Assembly: GCA_029232285.1 (NCBI GenBank)
Contig: JAOXFI010000065.1
Span: 1-21,353, forward strand
Origin: Agmasoma carcini (nom. nud.)
Lineage: Eukaryota > Microsporidia > Thelohaniidae
Reading direction: 5' to 3'
DNA: 21,353 nucleotides
Part shown: positions 8,972-16,479 of the stretch, in pieces
Layout: the number at the start of each line of letters is the position of its first letter
How positions within the stretch are numbered: position 1 is the stretch's first letter
Notes under the pieces: model-generated
Told to the model about the DNA's origin: nothing
Seen by the model: only the letters and a program-made list of their open reading frames with translations
Database searches by the model: none
Made by a program: the position numbers and the translations under genes

Positions 8972-9097
8972 TTCAATAGGGGTTCTATATAGAAACTAAC
9001 TAACTAACTAACTAATATTTTATAACTAAATACAATTTATTTAGCTTTGTTTTATTCAATAGGGGTTTTTTATAGAAACTAACTAACTAACTAACTG

Positions 9098-9126
<29 letters not shown>
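8972..9126. repeat. Duplicated AGGGGTT block, each followed by (AACT)n
   Basis: The block TTCAATAGGGGTT-TATAGAAACT occurs at 8972 and again at 9055, and each copy runs directly into a TAAC tetramer array (about 8997-9015 and 9076-9126). Here the + strand carries CTAA, opposite to the TTAG arrays at 2.8-6.3 kb. Confidence 0.9.
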
Positions 9127-9130
<4 letters not shown>

Positions 9131-9458
9131 CATGTAAAAATATAAATCTATCAATAATATATAAAAATAGCTCTTGAGATGTTTATCAATTAGTCAATAT
9201 ATGAATTACAACACCATTTGAATCAAATACATCATCTATAATAACTTATTCATATTTGTATTGATAAGAATTATCATATTTTTATAAATAACAAAAAATA
9301 AAAATTTTAAATATTTTTTTGTTTGTATCTTAGATGATCTTAAATTAATAAATAAATAAATAAATAAATATATAAATATTAAATATATAAACATATAAAT
9401 CATTAACATTATATCTAAGAAACAAATAAAAACATTTGTGATATTTTCATAATCATTT

Positions 9459-9506
9459 ACTAACTAACTAACTAACTAAACTAACTAACTAAACTAACTA
9501 ACTAAC
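9459..9506. repeat. (AACT)n microsatellite
   Basis: CTAA-strand tetramer run with two extra-A interruptions. A shorter run of the same kind lies at about 9680-9697, some 135 bases before the PFK start. Confidence 0.93.
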
Positions 9507-9760
9507 ATAAAAATAATCTTTTAAAATTTGATAATTCAAATATCTCAACAACATATAATACATAAATTATACAATTTTTATTTTATAAATTTTTTAAAAA
9601 GTGCAACCTTCAATCAATCAAAGTCAGAAAACTATTATATACACTTTTTACTTAAAATATATATTTTTTTAATATTAATAACTAACTAACTAACTATATT
9701 CAACGTCACATCTCATTTGAAAGAATATTAAAAGGCTTAACAACATTTTAACATCAATTT

Positions 9761-9770
9761 CCAAATTTGG
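9761..9770. promoter_or_regulatory. CArG-type palindrome upstream of PFK
   Basis: CCAAATTTGG is a perfect 10-bp palindrome that fits the MADS-box consensus CC(A/T)6GG, 62 bases before the preferred PFK start. One such match is not unlikely by chance in AT-rich DNA of this size, so a regulatory role is only a possibility. Confidence 0.2.
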
Positions 9771-9827
9771 AAATGATTTTATATTTTTTAATTGGTCTTT
9801 ACAAATATTTAAGAAATTTTTATTTTA

Positions 9828-9832
9828 CCCCC
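9828..9832 (+). promoter_or_regulatory. CCC-like motif abutting the PFK start codon
   Basis: Five C residues directly precede the ATG at 9833 after a T/A run (TTTTATTTTACCCCC). CCC-like signals just upstream of start codons are described for microsporidian genes. This motif is the main reason for choosing 9833 over the upstream ATG at 9773. No other gene in the window shows it this clearly. Confidence 0.45.
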
Positions 9833-12763
9833 ATGCGTAACACAATAATAAACGAACTATTGTTAAAAAATAATAACATAAATTCACAAACAGAACTGTT
9901 TTACAATAACTTAGGCCTTCTTACCATTCAAACTACTAATGCTTTAAAAATCATAAGCACTCAAACCACAAAAATTATATCCTACAAAAATAACATAATT
10001 CAACTAAAATCAAACGATAAACTACAGAAAATAATGTCAAAAAGAAATATTTCAATCACAAACACATGTGAAATCCAAGATAACATAGGAAATATAATCA
10101 AAATCGAATTCACACAGAAACTTCCCCTTAAAATTGGTATACTCACATCAGGCGGTGATTCTTCAGGAATGAATAACGTTATAAGAAGCATCATACGATC
10201 TAGTTTAAAAAATAATGTCGATGCATATGGAATATATCGCGGTTTCGACGGCATGATAAGAGACGATATCAGAAAACTTGGATTCAACAGCGAAACTCAC
10301 GAAACTAACTGTGGTGGAACTACTCTCCTATCAGCTCGATCTAGCAAATTCAGAACCAGAGAGGGTCGTAAGGAAGCTGCATACAATTTATTTAAAAGAC
10401 GAATCAATGGACTAATAATATTAGGAGGTGAAGGTAGTATGATTGGTGCCGAAAAATTTATGAATGAATTTAGAGAGCTATGCAAAGAACTATTGGCAGA
10501 AGGAAAATTTGATGAATTTAAGAATGACACAAAACCAGAATCTGTAGTGTCCAATGACCTTGATCCTAATATTATTTCAAATGAAGAAGAATATAAAGAA
10601 ATTCAAAAACAAAAATTTAAAGAAGTCGTTCAAAGTTTGATAAAAAACAATCCTAACATACTAAGCAAGTCTGATACAAAATCAGAGAAACATCAATCAA
10701 CAAATTCTACATCTATTCCCACTTGTGAAAAATCTGAAATTCCTATACCTTCTGAAATTTCATCATTTAGCACAGTTCTAAAAACAGAAAAACTTTCAGA
10801 TGTCGTTTCAGATGAATGGGACAATGAAACCAGATTTTCACGATTCTCAAATGAACTTTATGATTTAAATGTAGTATGTATACCTTCAACAATTGATAAT
10901 GATATTTATGGCACAGAAGTTAGTCTAGGATGTGATACTGCTGTCAATAGGGTGGTTGAATCAATTGATCATTTAATATCTACAATGAGATCACACAAAA
11001 TGATATTTGTAATTGAAACCATGGGTAGAGATTGTGGATGGATCACTATGAGATCAGCTATTGCAACAAATGCAGATTTTATGTTTATACCTGAAAATCC
11101 AATCAAAAACTGGGAAGAAGAACTGAGAAAAACAATATTGGCTTCATACAGCAATCATAAACAAGGAATTTTGGTATTTATGTGTGAAAATTCAATTGAT
11201 ATTGATGGAAACAAAATCAATCCAGATGATGTTATTAATGTGATAAGAAATGAAAATTTAAATGTCAGATTTCTAAGACTGGGTCATATACAAAGGGGTG
11301 GACCAACTTCAGCAGAGGATCAAATTAAAGGTACATTTTGGGGTTTAAAATCCATGGATTATTTCTACAATGGCATGAAAGGAATTAAGATGATCGCTTA
11401 TGTTGATAAAACATACAAATATATCGATTTAAAGGAAGTAAATGAGAAGGTTAAAAAAACTAATTTATTTAAAAAGGAGAAAAAATATTCAGATTTATTG
11501 AAGCAAAGGCCTTTGTCATTTCAAAGTGCCGTATCAGAGTTCGAAGCTCACAGGGAAAGGAAAAATGTACTTTTAGCAAACAGAAAAGTGGTCGATAAGA
11601 TTGGCTTGAAGCGTGCACATGATGAATACTTGATGCAAGAATTTATACTGGCAAAGAATGAAGACAAAGAAGATAAAAATGAAAAACCAGCACCTATTAT
11701 TATACCAAATAATGCTGTCATAATAAACAAAAATGATGATGTTTCTCTAAATACCGAAATGTCAAATATGTTGAGGAGCGATAGCCTTAGGGTTAAGGAT
11801 CCACTGAGAATAGCTATTTTACATGAAGGAGCACGAGCAGGTGGAATGAACAACTGTATTAATGCCTTGGTAGACTATGGAATGTGTCTAAACATTGAAA
11901 TGTTCTATTTTGTGGATGGTTATGAAGGTCTTAAGAACTTTAATCTTAAAAAAGCAACAATTTTTGAGTTCGATTCTAAAATAAGTGAATGCGGTTCTAT
12001 CATTGGATTATCAGATGAATATGTTGATCCTGAAATTGTCAGGAAGCATCTTTCTTTACTAAACATGGATTATTTGATTGTGATTGGAAGCCATAAATTC
12101 TTGAAGGTAATGAAAGATCTGGATAACATTTTATTGATACCAAGTTCTGCTGAAAATGGGGTGCCTTTATGTTCTAGGAATTTAGGGTCTGATTCATCTC
12201 TGAATACTGCACTTAAGGTTGTGCAAGCTGCAAAATTAAGTTCTTTTGCCACTCGTAACAGTGTCCAAGTAATTGAGCTGCAGTCAGACTTTTTAACTGT
12301 TATGACTGCTATAGCTTCATCAGCCTTTGAAAATTTTACGACAATTAATTCAGACTTTGAGAAGCTTGTTGAATTAAAAAATAGGATTAATAGTAGGTTT
12401 GATAAGGTAAAACGAAGTTCTATTGTTGTTTTGAGGAACAAGCACACTTATAACAAGTTGTCTACTGATGCGTTCTGTACTCTTTTGAAGCCTAAAGGAG
12501 TGAATATTAATTATTCTGTGCCTGGTGATTTAGAGAGAGGCTTGTTTGTATCCGCTTTTGATCGATTCTATGCTGTACAAATGGCTGTTTATTCTATTCA
12601 GGTGTGTGTTGAGCGTAAGAAGTCAGGTATTATGTCGTTTGAAGGTGAGAAGATTGTTTATAAGGAAATATCCAAAGTTTCTGAGGTTTATGATTTTGAT
12701 ACGGAAACTATTAAAAATCCTGCCTGGACGAAATTTGTTGATATTTGCAGAGACCTTGAATGA
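9833..12763 (+). CDS. PFK: Fungal-type tandem ATP-dependent 6-phosphofructokinase with degenerate C-terminal half
   Basis: It phosphorylates fructose 6-phosphate in glycolysis. Numbered from 9833 (976 aa), a short N-terminal module has FYNNLG (23-28) and DNIGNIIKIEF (83-93), like the glyoxalase-type domain that precedes fungal PFKs. The catalytic half starts at KIGILTSGGDS (100-110) and keeps SAR (R169), TIDND (353-357), MGRDCGW (397-403), E452 and GHIQRGG (484-490). Gly201 and Ser352 at the ATP/PPi-discriminating positions favour ATP. Oddities: GGDGS reads GGEGS (E200) at a Mg-ATP site; the Arg of SHxR is M390; and about 110 low-complexity acidic/Ser-rich residues are inserted before TIDND. 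The second half (from about 657, HEGARAGGMN) has lost its TIDND-like motif and its RGG (PGDLERGL, 897-904), so it is probably structural or regulatory only. The frame is also open from an in-frame ATG at 9773, which would add a hydrophobic stretch; I prefer 9833. Confidence 0.92.
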   Translation: MRNTIINELLLKNNNINSQTELFYNNLGLLTIQTTNALKIISTQTTKIISYKNNIIQLKSNDKLQKIMSKRNISITNTCEIQDNIGNIIKIEFTQKLPLKIGILTSGGDSSGMNNVIRSIIRSSLKNNVDAYGIYRGFDGMIRDDIRKLGFNSETHETNCGGTTLLSARSSKFRTREGRKEAAYNLFKRRINGLIILGGEGSMIGAEKFMNEFRELCKELLAEGKFDEFKNDTKPESVVSNDLDPNIISNEEEYKEIQKQKFKEVVQSLIKNNPNILSKSDTKSEKHQSTNSTSIPTCEKSEIPIPSEISSFSTVLKTEKLSDVVSDEWDNETRFSRFSNELYDLNVVCIPSTIDNDIYGTEVSLGCDTAVNRVVESIDHLISTMRSHKMIFVIETMGRDCGWITMRSAIATNADFMFIPENPIKNWEEELRKTILASYSNHKQGILVFMCENSIDIDGNKINPDDVINVIRNENLNVRFLRLGHIQRGGPTSAEDQIKGTFWGLKSMDYFYNGMKGIKMIAYVDKTYKYIDLKEVNEKVKKTNLFKKEKKYSDLLKQRPLSFQSAVSEFEAHRERKNVLLANRKVVDKIGLKRAHDEYLMQEFILAKNEDKEDKNEKPAPIIIPNNAVIINKNDDVSLNTEMSNMLRSDSLRVKDPLRIAILHEGARAGGMNNCINALVDYGMCLNIEMFYFVDGYEGLKNFNLKKATIFEFDSKISECGSIIGLSDEYVDPEIVRKHLSLLNMDYLIVIGSHKFLKVMKDLDNILLIPSSAENGVPLCSRNLGSDSSLNTALKVVQAAKLSSFATRNSVQVIELQSDFLTVMTAIASSAFENFTTINSDFEKLVELKNRINSRFDKVKRSSIVVLRNKHTYNKLSTDAFCTLLKPKGVNINYSVPGDLERGLFVSAFDRFYAVQMAVYSIQVCVERKKSGIMSFEGEKIVYKEISKVSEVYDFDTETIKNPAWTKFVDICRDLE

Positions 12764-13048
12764 ATTAATATTCAATTTTTTTATTATTTCAAGTTATTAA
12801 GTTTAAAAAAGTATTCGATTATATAAATAATTTATTTGGTGATATTTAGAAGTGTATTGAGGATGGTCTATTCAATAATTATTTATTTAATAACATACAC
12901 TAATTTATAATATAATTAGTACATATGATTAATAGTAACACTGCAATATAAAACATTACCATATTTATTTTATGAGAATATAACAATAACTAATACACTG
13001 GTCTAATAATTTTTATCAATTTTTTTATAAGATTTTTTTTTTTACTCA

Positions 13049-13756
13049 ATGAAAGATTTGACTTCAATGTTGGTTTCTAATGTTAAGCCCTACCATGAGG
13101 AAGTTGTTGTAGGAATAGACGAAGCAGGACGAGGACCAGTGATTGGGCCTATGGTGTATGCGATCTATGCACTCAGACCAAATACTGAAACTGAATTCAA
13201 AGACTCAAAACAACTTACAGCTGAAAAGAGGGAGAGTATGTTTAAATACATGAGTGATGGTTGCTATGCATATTTGCCAATTGAACCTATATTTATAACT
13301 ACTCACATGGAAGCAAAAACATTTAATCTAAATGAAATTGCTCGAAATGCCACATGTTTACTGATAGAAGAATTTATAAAGAAATTTAGCAATATTAAAT
13401 GTGTATATATTGATGCTTTAGGAGATGTAGATAAATATAAGAAGTTTCTTGAATCAAAATACAAATTGAAGTTTGTTATTGAATCCAAGGCTGATTCTAA
13501 GTTCCAGTGTGTATCTGCTGCTAGTATAGTAGCAAAGGTTATTAGAGATAAGGCTATTAAATCTATACGGGCTGATGGTATTGGATCAGGCTATCCTTCT
13601 GATCCAGATACTGTGAAATGGCTTAATAAAAACTATAATTTTTGGGGTTTCCCAAATTATGTTAGGCATAGTTGGAGTACCATAAAGAGAAAATATGGCA
13701 TTAAGAAGGAAAAGGAATTGACTGGTGAGTTTAAAGGGCTATTTTATTCTGATTAA
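13049..13756 (+). CDS. RNH201: Ribonuclease H2 catalytic subunit A (type 2 RNase H)
   Basis: The enzyme cleaves RNA in RNA-DNA hybrids and at single ribonucleotides embedded in DNA, removing R-loops and misincorporated ribonucleotides in the nucleus. The four catalytic acids are all seen: D24 and E25 in GIDEAGRGPVIGPMVYA, D122 in VYIDALG, and D149 in KADSKFQCVSAASIVAKV. DSKQL and GSGYPSDPDTVKWL, then FGFPNYVRHSW-like WGFPNYVRHSW, complete the family signature, including the Tyr used to recognise the ribonucleotide. The length (235 aa) is at the short end for eukaryotic RNASEH2A, whose C-terminal tail contacts the B and C subunits; that tail is only about 30 residues here. The start follows a long T tract 285 bases after PFK. 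No B or C subunit gene is in the window. Confidence 0.95.
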   Translation: MKDLTSMLVSNVKPYHEEVVVGIDEAGRGPVIGPMVYAIYALRPNTETEFKDSKQLTAEKRESMFKYMSDGCYAYLPIEPIFITTHMEAKTFNLNEIARNATCLLIEEFIKKFSNIKCVYIDALGDVDKYKKFLESKYKLKFVIESKADSKFQCVSAASIVAKVIRDKAIKSIRADGIGSGYPSDPDTVKWLNKNYNFWGFPNYVRHSWSTIKRKYGIKKEKELTGEFKGLFYSD

Positions 13757-13761
13757 AATAT

Positions 13762-13955
13762 ATTTATTGATATTAAATTTATAAATTGATGACTAACTAT
13801 TTAAAATATTATAAAGCTTGTATCTATCATAATTAGTTACATTTATTGATATTAAATTATAAATTTATAAATTGATGACTAACTAATTAAGATATAATAA
13901 AGCATGTATCTATCATAATTAGTTACATTTATTAATATTAAATTATATATTAAGC
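13762..13955. repeat. Imperfect tandem repeat, period about 79-86 bp
   Basis: The block ATTTATTGATATTAAAT recurs at 13762, 13841 and (with one change) 13927. Between these lie matching segments TAAATTGATGACTAACTA and TGTATCTATCATAATTAGTT. There are two full units and a partial third, filling most of the gap between RNase H2A and the deubiquitinase. Confidence 0.85.
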
Positions 13956-14061
13956 TTAATAAACAACATATAGTTCTTCAATAAATCAAATATAAATAAT
14001 TTTATTATTTTTAAGGTAAAATGGAATTCTTTCAATTTTTTTTTGTTAGAAAAATTATTCC

Positions 14062-15129
14062 ATGTGTCAAGGAAAAAAAGGATCAACTGATTGTAAACAT
14101 GATTTTATAACATTTGATACTGATAAAGACAAATGTGATAAGTGTTCATCTAAAAATGTATATGCATGTTCATGTGGTGCTGTATTATGTGGAAGAAAAG
14201 GTTTCTATGATGGTTTAGGTCATTTTCTTGAACATTATGAAGAGACAGGACATACACTAGGATATCATTTAAATAGTGTAAAAAACAATTTAATTAATGT
14301 TTATTGCTATAAGTGTGATAAACAAATGAGTATTGATACAAATCTTGACAAGGTAAATAGAGAAATACCAAAATATATTTTTAACAATGAATATATTAAT
14401 TATTTAGGATTTAGTGCTACGAAAAGGAAAGCCATAGTTGAAACTAAAAATATTTGTTATATAACAACAGCATTACAAATAATCAATGATTTGGTTCCAG
14501 ATTTAGATTTTGAATATGATAAAGAAAATGATATTTTAAATGAGCTTTTTAGGATATTAAAAAACTTGAGAGATGATAATTTTGATAGAAATATATCGAT
14601 AGATGAGTTTATAAACTTAACATTTGGTATTTTATTCTTTGAATTATCTGAACAAGGCGATGTTAATCAATTCCTACAAACTTTCTTTGATAAAATGGAA
14701 GAATATGAAAAGGAAGGTAAGATAAAAGGAATTACTAAGCATTTCAGTATAAAATTGAAGTGTGGATGTAAGAAATACAATCAATGGATGATTTATACAC
14801 AATGTAAAGAAAATTTATCTATATTTGAAGATATTTGCTCTAATTGTAATCAGAATATAAGATTAGTTGAAAAACCAGAAAATATGTTGGTTTATGTAGA
14901 TAGAGTGTATTATGAAAAAGGTTTACAAAAGTTAGATACTCTTGTTGATGTTAAGGCTATTGAATTTGAATCAATGTCATTTGTACCTAGAAGTGCTATA
15001 TTGCACTTGTCTGGTGCATCATCAGGCCATTATGTGTACTTTTGTGATGGTGAATGTATTACTGAAGGTGAGATATTTGATTGTTATACTGAAGAACTAG
15101 GACGAGCATGCTTGATTCTTTATAAATAA
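14062..15129 (+). CDS. UBP-zinc-finger ubiquitin-specific protease (USP5/Ubp14-like), compact
   Basis: A deubiquitinating cysteine protease. The N-terminal zf-UBP (about residues 11-90) has CDKC (25-28), CSCG (36-39), CGRKGFYDG (43-51), H54, H58 and H64. The CGR-DG-HY-TGH pattern is that of the USP5/Ubp14 finger, which binds the free ubiquitin C-terminus. The peptidase part keeps a Cys box (NICYITTALQ, C132), the EQGDVNQFL segment (QQDxxEF in the family, 197-205), a Zn finger in the fingers subdomain (C234, C236, C259, C262), the His box (SGHYVYF, H323) and FDC with D340. The C-H-D triad therefore looks intact. At 355 aa it is less than half the usual USP5/Ubp14 size and seems to lack UBA domains. 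USP22/Ubp8 (SAGA) is the main alternative because it has the same two-domain order. An out-of-frame ATG at 14021 opens a short overlapping frame. Confidence 0.88.
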   Translation: MCQGKKGSTDCKHDFITFDTDKDKCDKCSSKNVYACSCGAVLCGRKGFYDGLGHFLEHYEETGHTLGYHLNSVKNNLINVYCYKCDKQMSIDTNLDKVNREIPKYIFNNEYINYLGFSATKRKAIVETKNICYITTALQIINDLVPDLDFEYDKENDILNELFRILKNLRDDNFDRNISIDEFINLTFGILFFELSEQGDVNQFLQTFFDKMEEYEKEGKIKGITKHFSIKLKCGCKKYNQWMIYTQCKENLSIFEDICSNCNQNIRLVEKPENMLVYVDRVYYEKGLQKLDTLVDVKAIEFESMSFVPRSAILHLSGASSGHYVYFCDGECITEGEIFDCYTEELGRACLILYK

Positions 15130-15245
15130 ATTTAATTATGAAATATTCCGATATATCAACCTTTTGAGAAATCTATATCAGCTTACCTATGGTTAAGGTG
15201 TAGCTTGAATATTATTTATTTACAATAGCTCTAATATAAATTATT

Positions 15246-15428
15246 TATGATAATTACTTTATAAAGTCATTTATTTATATTCCATAATTGTAATCTCTTT
15301 TTTACTTATGATAATTACTTTATAAAGTCATTTATTACCATTCTTTAATTGTAATCTTTATTTTACTTATGATAAGTACTTTATAAAGTCATTTATACTA
15401 AAATATTCACATTTTTTACTTATAATAA
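15246..15428. repeat. Three 61-bp repeats, each holding palindrome ACTTTATAAAGT, upstream of uS11
   Basis: Units begin at 15246, 15307 and 15368, exactly 61 bp apart. Each contains TGATAA-TACTTTATAAAGTCATTTAT, and within it the perfect 12-bp palindrome ACTTTATAAAGT at 15256-15267, 15317-15328 and 15378-15389. The rest of each unit is more diverged (TAATTGTAATCTxTxTTTTACT). The last palindrome ends 154 bases before the uS11 start and the first begins 126 bases after the USP stop. Equal spacing and conservation of the palindrome suggest binding sites for a dimeric factor, or simply a young tandem repeat. Confidence 0.85.
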
Positions 15429-15497
15429 ATTCATATATAGTAAAATATTAAATTATTTACATATCAAATACACAATATCAACTAAAAATACAAATAT

Positions 15498-15506
15498 TAT
15501 AAATAA
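15498..15506 (+). promoter_or_regulatory. RPS14: Possible TATA-like element of uS11
   Basis: TATAAATAA lies about 38 bases before the uS11 ATG. It resembles a TATA element, but such strings are common in this AT-rich DNA, so weight is low. Confidence 0.22.
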
Positions 15507-15543
15507 ATTTTTTATTTTAAAATTTTTAAAAAAAATTTACCAT

Positions 15544-15969
15544 ATGTCAGAAGTTACTGTACAAGATGCTACTGAGATTAACTTTGTTCAAAAGGCCTGT
15601 AGGTTCTATATATGCACCACTAAGAATGGCACAATGATTAATTGTACTGATATGACCGGTAGGGAATCTGTTTCAAAATGTTCTGGTGGTAGAAAGGTTA
15701 AGAATAAGAAAGATGAGGGTAGTGCCTATGCTGCTAACCAGGCTGCAGTTGAAGTAGCTGAGAAGGCTAAGAGTTATGGTTTTAATGTTGCATACCTTAT
15801 TATCAGAGGACGTGGTGGTCAGAAGAGAATTGGTTTTGGACAAGGTCTTCAGCCTTCTATCAGAGCTATAATGGAGTGTGGTTTTAAGATTGGTAGGATT
15901 GATATAAATACACCAATACCATGTGATGGAACAAGAAAGAGAGGTGGTCACAGAGGACGTAGAGTTTAA
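15544..15969 (+). CDS. RPS14: 40S ribosomal protein uS11 (S14)
   Basis: A component of the small-subunit platform near the mRNA exit and the 3' end of 18S rRNA. Near the C-terminus it reads KIGRIDINTPIPCDGTRKRG followed by GHRGRRV, which matches the conserved eukaryotic/archaeal uS11 tail (IGRIxxxTPIPxDxxRxxGGRRGRR). The middle has MTGRESVSKCSGGRKVKNKKDEGSxYAA-type sequence, with YAANQAAVEVAEKA matching the family helix. The loop usually read as TGGNxxKxPGxG is altered to RGGQKRIGFGQG, and the N-terminus (first 15 residues) is divergent and shorter than usual for eukaryotes. At 141 aa it is slightly short for the family. There is no intron, although ribosomal protein genes are where introns persist in microsporidia. 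The start follows an A/T run ending ACCATATG, similar to the DIS3 leader. Confidence 0.96.
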   Translation: MSEVTVQDATEINFVQKACRFYICTTKNGTMINCTDMTGRESVSKCSGGRKVKNKKDEGSAYAANQAAVEVAEKAKSYGFNVAYLIIRGRGGQKRIGFGQGLQPSIRAIMECGFKIGRIDINTPIPCDGTRKRGGHRGRRV

Positions 15970-16479
15970 TTAAAGAAAATTATTTTATTGTTTTAATTAA
16001 TTTGCATATAATATAAAGTGTTTTATTTAATTGACTTTTATTATTTTTGTGTATTTCAATTAATTTGTATATAAAACATTTTTAAATTTTTGTTTTATTT
16101 ATTTTGATATGTTCGCTCAATCATTAACGATGAATAAATTAATAATTTTAGCAATATTATTTTATTGACACTAACTAATTTTATAAGATTGATTTCATTT
16201 AATAATCAAATGTTATAATATGTTATAATTAAAATTTGAATTTATATAAATACATTTTAAGATATTACAAACAATTAGCTCTGCAATAAAAAATTTTATC
16301 AAATCATTACTATATAAGATTTAATATTATCAAATTTTAACATTTTTTACGATATATAAAGTTAAATTTTATCAAAAATACCATTTAAATTTATTTGATT
16401 TGAATATTCGTCATTTTCTCATACTCAAATCACCTTCTACAAAAGTTTATCTAACTTGCTTTGAATCAACTTGATTTCT
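15970..16479. other. Convergent intergenic region, no gene
   Basis: This lies between the 3' ends of uS11 (+) and the helicase (-). It is AT-rich with stops in all frames. It must hold both 3' ends, but AATAAA-like strings are too frequent to pick out a signal. Confidence 0.6.

Noticed and set aside
9767..9832. PFK start at the left end of the open frame
   Set aside because: Base 9767 begins TTG, not ATG. The first in-frame ATG is 9773, giving a hydrophobic AT-derived stretch; ATG 9833 sits right after CCCCC and just before recognisable domain sequence.
10000..12447. Several - strand frames of 61-125 codons opposite PFK
   Set aside because: They are shadows of a strongly supported + strand coding region.
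14015..14061. Possible 5' intron or alternative start before the deubiquitinase (AAGGTAAAATGG ... GTTAG)
   Set aside because: The ATG at 14021 is out of frame with the gene, simple one-base corrections give a stop, and no convincing branch point/acceptor pair is visible. Splicing cannot be shown without transcripts.
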